Below are positions 25,801 through 32,766 of a stretch of DNA of 58,068 nucleotides, one piece after another. The DNA is taken from the NCBI GenBank assembly GCA_039805565.1, contig JBDLTZ010000073.1, positions 1 to 58,068 of the forward strand. Reading direction: 5' to 3'. This DNA comes from CALJIC01 sp039805565 (GTDB taxonomy: Bacteria > Chloroflexota > Chloroflexia > Chloroflexales > Roseiflexaceae). How positions within the stretch are numbered: position 1 is the stretch's first letter; the number at the start of each line of letters is the position of its first letter. Both the position numbers and the translations under genes were made by a program. The notes beneath the pieces are model-generated. The model was not told where the DNA came from. It worked only from the letters and a program-made list of their open reading frames with translations, and did no database searches.

Positions 25801-26308
25801 CGCCGCCGCGGGCGCGCTCCGTTCAGCGCTCGATCTCACCGAGCGGGCACACAACCGCATGCTGGCCGCCTACGCACTGACCTACCTCGGCCACGCGCTG
25901 GCCAAGACAGACCCGGATGAGGCTGCAGCAGCCTACCACCGCGCAATTGACCTGCGCCATGCGACCGGGCAGCAGCACCTGGCCCCCGAGGCGCTCGCCG
26001 GCCAGGCGCGCCTGGCCCTGGCCCGCCGGGATGTGACGGCCGCGCTCGCGCACGTCGAGCCGATCCTGGGGCGCGACCCCGCACACTTCTACGCGGTCGA
26101 GGAGCCCTTCCGGGTGGCGCACACCTGCTACCAGGCGCTGGCAGCGGCCCACGACCCGCGCGCCACGGAGGTGCTGGAGGACGCGGTGGGGCGCCTCCGG
26201 GCGCAGCTCGAGCGCCTCACCGACGAGCGCGCCCGCGCCGCCTTCCGCGCCATCCCCGCCCACCGGGCGCTACTCGAGGCCGCGGGCGAGCCCACGCCAG
26301 GGCTGTGA
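22862..26308 (+). CDS. giant SARP-type transcriptional regulator (BTAD, NB-ARC ATPase, TPR)
   Basis: 1148 aa. Start uncertain: ATGs at 22862, 22880 and 22889 all fit; the last begins MTLRLSLLGTYQ, the usual family start. Residues about 10-100 form an OmpR-like winged helix, and residues about 105-265 form the BTAD helical domain (ALDLYHGPFLEGSHSDD ... WAEEAHRRLMAMLAAKG). An NB-ARC/AAA-type ATPase follows, with Walker A VGPGGSGKTSL (about 311-321), Walker B LLLVLDNFEHL (about 381-391), TSREPLRV and a GLPLGIELAA motif (about 482). From about residue 640 the protein is TPR repeats. Such proteins activate transcription after ATP-dependent switching, often for secondary metabolism. No biosynthetic cluster is adjacent, so the target is unknown. 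Confidence 0.93.
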   Translation: MPHNDYMNTMTLRLSLLGTYQAQLANRTLSEFGTNKARILLAYLAVESDRPHERSHLACLLWPNATSEQALSQLRQTLHRLNQLVEVPPGHPPILHITRQTVHLDPTRVTVDAIQLTTALATASHHRHRSLPACRTCITSLVAALDLYHGPFLEGSHSDDSLKLEHWLLTTRDHIDRQVAAALSAIASYHERRTEYDRAEAALSRWLAVEPWAEEAHRRLMAMLAAKGQRSAALAQYERCRRVLATHLGVAPELPTVELAARIRDGRLPASHALVADTLPLPADTLVGRDEQLATIAERLANPDCRLLTIVGPGGSGKTSLARAALAAHQFAFADGASFVSLAVVDRPEQLAAAIAQHLGIPDQPQTSPEERLRAHLSCRELLLVLDNFEHLVAAADLLPHLLNAAPSLVLLATSREPLRVSHEWLLPLDGLATPPEDWHDQHPERFSAIDLFLRSARRVAPGFTPNPDDLAAIAAITRTVAGLPLGIELAAGHVRHWPPAIIAAEMQRDLDTLTTNLRDYPERHRSLRAVLDSSWRLLSALEQQVLAAAAVFEGPFSAEAAAVVCLPQEQGQADATRPLLDALVDRSLVRPVPDGRYELHDLVRRFARMYLEQGELVSVTEVRQRHSKHFLQRAARQGALLHTQTARAAAAIHADLPNIRVAWSWAAQHGQFDVLLTVLNDLADFYIIKGMFEEAIRVFEVALQPVRARHDRGAPDEALARLLSQIAWMYYHLSQYELAWTINEEVIALAEQLNDPQPKIQALISQGCLLWRNGDAGGGYNRTLTALEIARAQGDTALREQVLALYYLSVIAFGQGELADSEARELEALRICHAAGHSWSAGNILSQLSLTCTYRGDYARAAKVADQALAIYQAYDDRGNVQMAYLCRGMVATHQGAYPEAEEALALNIAACREIHDLQNESVAAAMLGFLSLRTGAYDAVQSACNQAYTISHALNHGWGLSIALLMRGLLTHHLGDDAAAAGALRSALDLTERAHNRMLAAYALTYLGHALAKTDPDEAAAAYHRAIDLRHATGQQHLAPEALAGQARLALARRDVTAALAHVEPILGRDPAHFYAVEEPFRVAHTCYQALAAAHDPRATEVLEDAVGRLRAQLERLTDERARAAFRAIPAHRALLEAAGEPTPGL

Positions 26309-26495
26309 CCGCCGAATGGGAAGATGTCAGAGGGCCCGATCGAGGTAGTCGCACCGCAACCGGCCCCTCGCCCATGACGCCCGGAGCATCGCGCGTCCTG
26401 CGACCCTGGTTGCTCATCACCCCAGGCGCGCATACTCCCGCGGAACCAGGGGCACCTGCCGATGAAAGGCGGCACCGCGCCGGCCCCAGGTGCGC

Positions 26496-26501
26496 TACAA
26501 T
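26496..26501 (+). promoter_or_regulatory. -10 element of a probable leaderless transcript
   Basis: TACAAT (26496-26501) ends six bases before ATG 26508, the same spacing as at 9577, 35564 and 42079. There is no ribosome site and no good -35. Confidence 0.5.
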
Positions 26502-26507
26502 AGCCCT

Positions 26508-27311
26508 ATGCCAGCGATCGACCTTGCACCCAACAGCCCGTACGGCCTGCGCCTCAACAGCCCGGTGATGACCGCCGCCGGCTGCTTCGGCTACGGCGTC
26601 GAGTACGCCCGCGGCGTGCCGCTCAACCGGATCGGCGCGGTGGTCACGCGCAGCGTCACGCTCCACGGCCGCCGCCCGAAGCAGCCCCCGCGCCTTGTCG
26701 AGACGCCCGCCGGCCTCCTCTGCGTGGGCGTGTGGCGTGACCCCGGGCTCGAGCGCGTGCTCGACCGGCACCTGGACACGTGGATGAGCTGGAAGACCCC
26801 GGTTGTGCTGAGCGTGGCGGGGGACTACGCGGAGGTGGCCGTGGCGCTGGAGACTGTGGATGGGATCGCGGCGCTGGAGCTGCGGCTCGACGACCCGGCC
26901 ACCGCAGCCGAGATCGTGGCCGAGGTGCGCGGTCTCTCGCTGCTGCCGCTGCTGGCCAAGCTCCCGCCGCACGACGCGCTCGTGCAGACGGCGCAGGCGG
27001 TGGCCGCGGCCGGAGCCGACGCGCTGACGATCCTCGGGCCGCCTCGCGCGCTAGCAGTGGACCCGCGCACCGGCGAGCGGCTGGACGGCACACTCTGCGG
27101 CCCCGCCATCCGGCCGCTTGCCATGCGCGCCGTGGCAGAGGTCTGCGCCGCCGTGTCTGTCCCGGTGGTGGCGTGTGGTGGGGTGCGCACGTCCCAGGAC
27201 GCGCGCCAGATGATCGCCCTCGGTGCGACGGCGGTGCAGGTGGGCTCAGCGCTGCTCAGCGACCCGCTGGCGGCTATGCGGGTGGCGGACGCGCTCGAGG
27301 CGCTCGGGTGA
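26508..27311 (+). CDS. dihydroorotate dehydrogenase-like protein lacking the catalytic loop
   Basis: 267 aa from ATG 26508. The class 1B DHODH pattern is followed closely over most of its length: NSPVMTAAGCFGYGVEYAR, then PPRLVETPAGLL, DPGLERVL, an alternating beta/alpha middle, CGPAIRPLAMRAVAEV and VVACGGVRTSQDARQMIALGATAVQVGSAL. Compared from memory with Bacillus PyrD, the segment that should read LELNISCPNxxxGG is shortened to LELRLDDPATAAEI. That removes the catalytic cysteine, the substrate asparagines and about seven residues. The lysine of the IKATT strand is also replaced (VVTRSVT). The flavin-phosphate loop near the C-terminus looks intact. It is probably not a working DHODH; a flavin- or ligand-binding relative is more likely. 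No pyr genes are adjacent. Confidence 0.8.
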   Translation: MPAIDLAPNSPYGLRLNSPVMTAAGCFGYGVEYARGVPLNRIGAVVTRSVTLHGRRPKQPPRLVETPAGLLCVGVWRDPGLERVLDRHLDTWMSWKTPVVLSVAGDYAEVAVALETVDGIAALELRLDDPATAAEIVAEVRGLSLLPLLAKLPPHDALVQTAQAVAAAGADALTILGPPRALAVDPRTGERLDGTLCGPAIRPLAMRAVAEVCAAVSVPVVACGGVRTSQDARQMIALGATAVQVGSALLSDPLAAMRVADALEALG

Positions 27312-27349
27312 GTGCTGGTCCTTGAGTCTTGAACCCGGTGTAGTGCGGT

Positions 27350-27394
27350 CACCCCCTCTCCCGCGCCAAGGAGAGGGGGCCGGGGGTGAGCGCC
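27350..27394. repeat. palindromic REP-like element, intergenic copy
   Basis: CCCCCTCTCC (27352-27361) and GGAGAGGGGG (27370-27379) form a perfect 10-bp stem with an 8-base loop, followed by CCGGGGGTGAGCGCC. The same stem plus tail occurs at 54943-54990 inside a coding region. A weak heptamer-like stretch (27310-27332) precedes it. It lies between convergent genes and could end transcription both ways. Confidence 0.7.
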
Positions 27395-27397
27395 AAC

Positions 27398-27901
27398 CTA
27401 CACCGACAGCTTCACCGTGTAGCCTGCTTTGTTGTGCGGGTGGTTGTCGTCCACGAACACCTTGCGGTCATTCTTGATCATGATCACCTCGAAGAACGGC
27501 CGGAAGCGCTCCTCCGAGATCCCGAAGGCGGTCATGAACTTATAGAACAGCGCCTGCTCCTCCTCTTCGGGCTGGCCGTCCGCGAAGGACGAGTCCGCCA
27601 GGTTGATCAGGATGCACATCTTCTGGGCGTCGCTCAGGATCGGCGCCGCGTCTGCCAGGAACTTGTCGGCCGGCGTGGTGCGCGTGATCTTGACCGCTCG
27701 ATCGAGCAGCGCGCGGTTGTTCGCGCCCACCCCGATCGTGCCGCCCTCGCTCTCGCCGCCGAGCACCGCCAAGAGCTGGCCCACCTCCTCGTTGTCCATC
27801 TCGCCGTCCGACCCCATCATGTAGATCAGCGAGGTGGCGAACGCCAGGTGCGGCGTCATCTTCTCGCCCTTGTCGCTCTTGAACATCCCAAACAGACCCA
27901 C
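27398..27901 (-). CDS. TerB-like protein
   Basis: 167 aa, GTG start at 27901 with a strong AAGGAGGG five bases upstream. The helical core (HLAFATSLIYMMGSDGEMDNEEVGQLL ..., split across two helices) and the acidic 'DGxxxxxE' turns (MGSDGEMDNEE; SFADGQPEEEE) match TerB/DjlA-type domains, which bind metal ions at such turns. The N-terminus GLFGMFKSDKGEK is short and basic, possibly a membrane-surface helix. The family is linked to tellurite resistance and stress responses but also occurs alone, as here; no other ter genes are seen. Soluble and cytoplasmic, with no signal peptide. Confidence 0.75.
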   Translation of the reverse strand: MGLFGMFKSDKGEKMTPHLAFATSLIYMMGSDGEMDNEEVGQLLAVLGGESEGGTIGVGANNRALLDRAVKITRTTPADKFLADAAPILSDAQKMCILINLADSSFADGQPEEEEQALFYKFMTAFGISEERFRPFFEVIMIKNDRKVFVDDNHPHNKAGYTVKLSV

Positions 27902-28116
27902 GGCGCCCTCCTTACATGCACGATCTCATCGCACAATCAATCTGAACGCGGGGGCGGCGCGCCGTTGCGCCGCTACCCCGCTACATGCCGATGGTAGCAA
28001 GCAGGGCCGAGGTCAAACAAGGGTGAAAATCCCCATCGCCGCTGCCAGCCTTCCCCTCACCCGCCCCCCCTCTGCCCCTCAGCGCCCACCGCGACGTGGT
28101 GACCCGGCGTCTACTC

Positions 28117-28144
28117 TTGACAAGCCGCATGGGCAGTGTATGAT
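28117..28144 (+). promoter_or_regulatory. sigma-70-type promoter
   Basis: TTGACA (28117-28122) and TATGAT (28139-28144) are spaced by 16 bases. The leader of about 45 bases ends in AAGGAGGGG before ATG 28197. Among the best promoter matches in the window. Confidence 0.72.
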
Positions 28145-28196
28145 AGAGATGCGTTATACACGCCCATGAAGAGCAACGATCTGTAAGGAGGGGCCC

Positions 28197-30191
28197 ATGA
28201 GCGGCGGTGCGCGCAGAGCGATCCTGCGCTGGTGTACAGCGTTGCTCCTCACGACGCTGGCGTTCAGCACGCTCCCCACGGCGCCGGTGGCTGCGCAGAC
28301 AGACCTGCGCTACTTCGGCGAGACCGGCCACTACCTACGCGGCGCCTTCCGCCAGTTCTGGGAGCGCAACGGCGGCGTCGAGCGCTTCGGCTTCCCGATC
28401 ACTGAGGAGTACCGCCGCAGCGACGGCCGGATCGTCCAGTGGTTCCAGCGCGCGCGCCTTGAGCTCGCCTCGGCCAACCCGGTCGTCGTGGAGCTCGGCC
28501 AGCTCGGGCGGGACGCCACCGGCGACCGCGCCTTCCCGCAGGTGCCGCCCTTCCAGACCACCACCAGGGCGCGCTACTTCCCCGAGACTGGCCACAGCCT
28601 CAAGGGCCTGTTCCGCCAGTACTGGGAGACGCGCGGCGGCCTGCAGTTCTTTGGCTACCCGATCAGCGAGGAGATCTCGGAGAACATCGGTGGCCAGTGG
28701 CTGCTGGTGCAGTACTTCGAGCGCGCCCGCTTCGAGCTCAGGCTCTACCCGAGCCGCGTCGAGCTCGGCCTGCTCGGCGATGCGCTGGCCCCGGCGCAGC
28801 TGCGCGACCCGTGGCCGCCGAACATCGCGCCCGAGGGGCCGCTCAACGAGGACGGCACGCCTCGCCCGCCGCCCTTCCGCCCCGGGGCCACCGCCAGCGT
28901 GCGCCTGGTGCCCGAGCGCGATGAGAACACCAGGACCGACTATCGCATCGAGGGCGGCGGCTTCCGCCCCGGCGAGCGCGTGCGCTTCCTGCTGGCCTCC
29001 CCCAGCCAGAAGCTGACGTCGCTGGAGCCGCTGCCGCTGGCCGATGTCAACGGCTCGATCAGCTACGCCGGCGTGCGCTTCAGCATCAAGGACTTCGAGA
29101 CCGGCCGCTGGTTCCTCACCGCCCAGGGGCAGACGAGCGGCCGCAGCGGGATCGCCGAGTTCCGCATCGGCCAGCCGGCGCCCGCCCCCAACCCGCCCCC
29201 CAGCGGCCTGTTCGTGGGCACCAACCCCAGCGCGCTCAACGCGGGCCAGTCGTTCCTCGTCGAGGGCGGCGGCTTCCAGCGCGGCGAGAAGGTCGCCCTG
29301 TGGCTCACCGCGCCGGACACGAGCGTGCGCGGCATCGCGAACCAGCCCGAGGCCGACAGCAGCGGCTTCATCAGCAACGCCAGGGTGCGCGTGAGCGTGG
29401 ACAACACCTTCCGCACCGGCACCTGGTTCATCACAGCGCAGGGCCAGACGAGCAAGCGCACGGCGATCGGCCAGTTTCAGGTGGGCGGCGGCACACCTGC
29501 ACCGGCCCCAGGCACCGCCGCCCCCGTCCCGCCCGGCGGCCCCGGCGACCCGGCCAAGATGACGATCCTGATCCACGATGTGCTGCGGCCGATCGGCGAC
29601 GCCTCGGTAGTGCCGCTCGCGTCGGTCCCCGGCGGCAGCTTCACCTTCACCGGCGGCGGCTTCGACCCCAACGAGCGCGTCAGCGTCTGGTTCACCCGCC
29701 CCGGCAACGTGGTGGAGGCCGTGCCGGCCGGGCAGGTGCAGCGCAGCGGCAGCACGGTGAGCGTGACGTTCCGCGGCGGCCAGCAGGAGGGCGACTGGGC
29801 GATCACCGCGCAGGGGACCAGCACCGGGCGGGCGGTCGTCGGGCGCTTCAAGGTCACGCGCGACTACGTGGCCCCACCTGGCACACGCCGCCCATCCAGC
29901 GGCAATGGCTCGGTCTCCCCCGCCGAGGGCGGCCAGCGCACAGCGTTCCGCATCCAGGCGCAGGGCTTCCGCGCCAACGAGCCGCTGGAGTTCTGGATCA
30001 CCTCGCCCGACGGCCTGTACGTGCTCCAGAGCAACGTTCAGGCGGACGCCAACGGGCGCATCGGTCGTAACCCCGCGCTCGTGGTCCAGTTCGGCGCGCA
30101 GAACGCGGCCGGCGTCTACGGCTACCACTACCGCGGCACCCGCAGCGGCACGCGTGCCGATATCTACTTCACCTTCACCGGCGCACCCTAG
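28197..30191 (+). CDS. secreted protein with two YFPETGH-type modules and four Ig-like repeats
   Basis: 664 aa from ATG 28197, preceded by AAGGAGGGG. Signal peptide to about residue 33. Two modules follow: DLRYFGETGHYLRGAF ... FWERNGGVERFGFPITEEY ... VQWFQRARLE, then RYFPETGHSLKGLF ... YWETRGGLQFFGYPISEE ... VQYFERARFE. These are the modules seen at the C-terminus of the subtilase at 9589. Four beta-sandwich-like repeats of about 95 residues come next, each with a 'GGGFxPGExVxxW' turn (IEGGGFRPGERVRFLL; VEGGGFQRGEKVALWL; FTGGGFDPNERVSVWF; IQAQGFRANEPLEFWI) and mostly 'AQGQTS' strands. Proline-rich linkers join them. No catalytic motif is seen; probably a cell-surface binding or structural protein. 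Confidence 0.88.
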   Translation: MSGGARRAILRWCTALLLTTLAFSTLPTAPVAAQTDLRYFGETGHYLRGAFRQFWERNGGVERFGFPITEEYRRSDGRIVQWFQRARLELASANPVVVELGQLGRDATGDRAFPQVPPFQTTTRARYFPETGHSLKGLFRQYWETRGGLQFFGYPISEEISENIGGQWLLVQYFERARFELRLYPSRVELGLLGDALAPAQLRDPWPPNIAPEGPLNEDGTPRPPPFRPGATASVRLVPERDENTRTDYRIEGGGFRPGERVRFLLASPSQKLTSLEPLPLADVNGSISYAGVRFSIKDFETGRWFLTAQGQTSGRSGIAEFRIGQPAPAPNPPPSGLFVGTNPSALNAGQSFLVEGGGFQRGEKVALWLTAPDTSVRGIANQPEADSSGFISNARVRVSVDNTFRTGTWFITAQGQTSKRTAIGQFQVGGGTPAPAPGTAAPVPPGGPGDPAKMTILIHDVLRPIGDASVVPLASVPGGSFTFTGGGFDPNERVSVWFTRPGNVVEAVPAGQVQRSGSTVSVTFRGGQQEGDWAITAQGTSTGRAVVGRFKVTRDYVAPPGTRRPSSGNGSVSPAEGGQRTAFRIQAQGFRANEPLEFWITSPDGLYVLQSNVQADANGRIGRNPALVVQFGAQNAAGVYGYHYRGTRSGTRADIYFTFTGAP

Positions 30192-30195
30192 GGGA

Positions 30196-30232
30196 GGGGG
30201 AGCAGGACGCCTTGTAACCGTCCTGCTCCCCC
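30196..30232. terminator. strong bidirectional hairpin
   Basis: GGGGGAGCAGGACG (30196-30209) and CGTCCTGCTCCCCC (30219-30232) form a perfect 14-bp stem around a nine-base loop, exactly between two convergent stops. There is no long T-run, but the stem is strong enough to act from either side. Confidence 0.75.
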
Positions 30233-30235
30233 ACT

Positions 30236-31414
30236 CTACCGCGTGAACACCCGCCCCTTCCACCGCACGCCGCGCCCACTCTTGAGCCGCACGAGCGCCG
30301 TAGCCGCCAGCCAGAAGTAGGCCGCGGCGCCGAGCGGCAGCAGTGCTCCCCACGCCGCGCCGATCCGGTGGCGGTGCCGCACGGCCACGCCCCAGCACAG
30401 CCAGCTCACCGCCAGCAGCAGTGCGCCCGCCGCCAGCAGCGCCGGCCCGAGCCACCCGCCGGACCGTGCGGCCGTCAGCCCGGCCCCGGCTGCCAGCAGG
30501 TCCAGCGGCAGCACCGCCATCAGCATCAGCCGCACCCCCACCCATGCCGCGCGCGGCCCGCCGCTGCGGAAGCCCGCCACCGCGTTCTTGCGCAGCCCCT
30601 CGGCCAGATCGCGCCAGCCGGTGTACATCCGCACCACGATCAGGTCCGGCGCGACAAGCGCCTCCAGACACATCCCGCCGCGCTTCACCAGGCGAGCCAG
30701 ATCCATGTCCTCCAGCACGCTCCCCCGCACCGCCCGATGCCCGCCCACGGAATCGTAGGCCGCGCGGCGCATCATGATGCACTGACCGATCGCGAAGAAC
30801 TCCGGCGCGTGCGGGTTGTTCACCCTGGCGAAGGGGTAGACGGCGGCCAGCAGCGCGGAGAAGGCCGGCAGCACCAGCCGCTCGGCGAGCGACCCCAGCT
30901 CGATCAGCGGCACCAGCGTGAGCAGGTCGATGCGCCCGCCCTCGGCCCGCGCCCCCATCGCCGCCAGCAGTCCCGGGCGTGGCTTCACATCGGCGTCCAG
31001 GAACAGCAGCAGCTCGCCGCGCGCCTGGCCGGCGGCCTGCCAGCAGGCCCAGCACTTGCCGGCCCACCCCGGGGGCAGGGGTGCGCCTTCGAGCACGCGC
31101 AGCTCAGGAAGTGAGGCAGCGTAGCCCCGCGCCACCTCGGCCGTCCCGTCCGAGGAGTGGTCGTCCACCACCAGCACCTCGAAGCGCCGGTAGGTCTGTG
31201 CCGCCAGCCCTGCCAGACACCCCCCGATCCGCGCCGCCTCGTCGCGTGCCGGGATGATCACCGAGACCAGCGGCCCATCGGCGGGCGGCGCGGGGAGCGT
31301 CCCAAGGGCGGGTGCCCGCAGCACCGCCAGCATATCCTGCACGTACCACACCGCCAGCAGCGCGCACAGCCCCACCAGCATCACGCCAATCAGCGCCACG
31401 AGCACCTCGCCCAT
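30236..31414 (-). CDS. family 2 glycosyltransferase, membrane-associated
   Basis: 392 aa from ATG 31414. An N-terminal membrane helix (about residues 3-25) is followed by a GT-A domain: VSVIIPARDEAARI, VLVVDDHSSDGTAEV, LLLFLDADVKPRPG (the DxD metal site) and SVLEDMDLARLVKRGG (the ED acid). Three C-terminal hydrophobic segments close it. The 'GxPLPPGWAGKxWA' segment after the nucleotide site matches a subgroup that includes hopene- and carotenoid-associated glycosyltransferases. It may therefore act on a lipid or isoprenoid acceptor; this is inference, as no carotenoid or hopanoid gene is adjacent. It lies after gap on the same strand with two hairpins between. Confidence 0.86.
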   Translation of the reverse strand: MGEVLVALIGVMLVGLCALLAVWYVQDMLAVLRAPALGTLPAPPADGPLVSVIIPARDEAARIGGCLAGLAAQTYRRFEVLVVDDHSSDGTAEVARGYAASLPELRVLEGAPLPPGWAGKCWACWQAAGQARGELLLFLDADVKPRPGLLAAMGARAEGGRIDLLTLVPLIELGSLAERLVLPAFSALLAAVYPFARVNNPHAPEFFAIGQCIMMRRAAYDSVGGHRAVRGSVLEDMDLARLVKRGGMCLEALVAPDLIVVRMYTGWRDLAEGLRKNAVAGFRSGGPRAAWVGVRLMLMAVLPLDLLAAGAGLTAARSGGWLGPALLAAGALLLAVSWLCWGVAVRHRHRIGAAWGALLPLGAAAYFWLAATALVRLKSGRGVRWKGRVFTR

Positions 31415-31429
31415 ACATGAGCAATGACG

Positions 31430-31507
31430 GGGGCCGAGAACCACTGCTGCAGCGTTGGTCCTCGGCCCCTCATCTTGAACAGCCGTTGAAGCGTGCCGAC
31501 TTCAACG
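31430..31507. repeat. double hairpin and short heptamer stretch between gap and GT2 gene
   Basis: GGGGCCGAGAACCA (31430-31443) pairs with TTGGTCCTCGGCCCC (31455-31469), one mismatch. CGTTGAAG (31484-31491) pairs perfectly with CTTCAACG (31500-31507) around eight bases. Short CGTTCAG/CTTCAG units follow to 31521. These lie just after the gap gene (minus strand) and may end its transcript. Confidence 0.65.
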
Positions 31508-31528
31508 TTCAGCCTTCAGCGTGTGAGC

Positions 31529-32527
31529 TTAGCCGGCGATCTTCGCCGCCACCTCAGCCAGACGCGTCGCGTAACCCATCTCGTTGTCGTACCAGGCCGC
31601 CACCGAGACGAACGTGCCGCCCATGACGCTGGTGAGCGGCAGGTCGATGATCGACGAGTGCGGGTCGCCGACGATGCGGCTGGAGGCCCACTCCTCCTCA
31701 AGGATGCCCATCACGCCCTTCAGCGGCGCCTCGCCGGCCGCCTTGCGGAAGGCCGCGTTGACCTCCTCGGCGGTGGTGGTGCGCTCGGTCACCAGGTTCA
31801 GCTCGGCGATCGAGCCGGTGCGGGTCGGCACGCGGTAGGCCTTGCCGGTGATCTTCAGATCCTTCCAGATGAACTGCAGCGCGCGCGCCGCGCCCGAGGA
31901 GGCCGGGATGATGTTCTCGGTGGCCGCCCACGAGTCGCGGCGGTCCTTCATCGGCTGGTCGGTGAGCGCCTGGGTGTTGGTGTAGGCGTGCACCGTGGAG
32001 AACAGGCCGTGCTGGATGCCGAAGTTCTCGATGATCACCTTCACCACCGGCGCGAGGGCATTGGTGGTGCAGCTCGCCATGCTGACGATCTTGTGCGCCG
32101 CCGGGTCGAAGGTCTCCAGGTTGATGCCGGCCAGCAGCACCGCGTCGGCGTCGGCAGCGCTCTTGCTCGGGGCGCTCACCAGCACGCGCTTCGCGCCGCG
32201 GTCCAGGTGGGCCTGCGCGCCCTCGCGCGTCGTGGCCCGGCCGGTGCAGTCCACCACCAGATCGATGCCCAGGTCGCCCCAGTTCGGGAGCTCCTTCATC
32301 GAGTTGTAGTAGGGGATGGTGCGCCCGCCGATCGCGAACGCGTTCTCCGCCGCCTTGACCTCCTCGTGCCAGCGGCCGTAGTTCGAGTCCACCTCGAAGA
32401 GCGCTGCGAAGGTCGGCACATCGCGGATGTCGGAGATCGACGCCGGGGTAAAGAGATTGTTCTTGAGGGCGGCCTTGGTAATCGAGCGGCCGATGCGGCC
32501 GAAGCCGTGGATCGCGATCTTGGCCAT
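31529..32527 (-). CDS. gap: glyceraldehyde-3-phosphate dehydrogenase, type I
   Basis: 332 aa from ATG 32527 with AGGAGGAGA upstream. Oxidises glyceraldehyde-3-phosphate with NAD(P) and phosphate in glycolysis. The Rossmann start is IAIHGFGRIGRSI; the catalytic Cys153 lies in SMASCTTNALAP; the active-site histidine is in VHAYTNTQ; the phosphate-site loop reads VPTRTGSIAELNLV; the C-terminal WYDNEMGYATRL is intact. At the coenzyme position after the second strand the sequence is SISDIRDVPTFAALF, with Asp present, favouring NAD. Stands alone without pgk or tpi. A minus-strand TATACT (complement of 32577-32582) about 50 bases upstream is the likely -10. Confidence 0.96.
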   Translation of the reverse strand: MAKIAIHGFGRIGRSITKAALKNNLFTPASISDIRDVPTFAALFEVDSNYGRWHEEVKAAENAFAIGGRTIPYYNSMKELPNWGDLGIDLVVDCTGRATTREGAQAHLDRGAKRVLVSAPSKSAADADAVLLAGINLETFDPAAHKIVSMASCTTNALAPVVKVIIENFGIQHGLFSTVHAYTNTQALTDQPMKDRRDSWAATENIIPASSGAARALQFIWKDLKITGKAYRVPTRTGSIAELNLVTERTTTAEEVNAAFRKAAGEAPLKGVMGILEEEWASSRIVGDPHSSIIDLPLTSVMGGTFVSVAAWYDNEMGYATRLAEVAAKIAG

Positions 32528-32766
32528 GACATCTCCTCCTGAGAGTGTATTCGACAAATCAGTGCGCGGCGCCCAAAGTATACCGCGCGCACCTGCCAGG
32601 TGGGTTAACGATCTGTTATCCGGCCCAATGGTCCCGCAACACGTCTGCGGGTGCCGCGCCGCACAACAGGCCTATTCTACCACGCTCGGCACATCTGGCC
32701 CGCTGTGTGTGGTACCCTAGGGGCCTGAGCGAATGAGATTGACCAGCCCTGATCAGGAACGAAGCC

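Noticed and set aside
22862..26308. Considered as the pathway regulator of a biosynthetic gene cluster
   Set aside because: No synthase, synthetase or tailoring cluster lies nearby; neighbours are unrelated single genes.
28335..31067. Very long minus-strand open frame (910 codons) opposite the secreted module protein
   Set aside because: It is antisense to a clearly real gene, is Arg/Ala/Gly-rich with no family motif, and arises from high-GC third-position bias.
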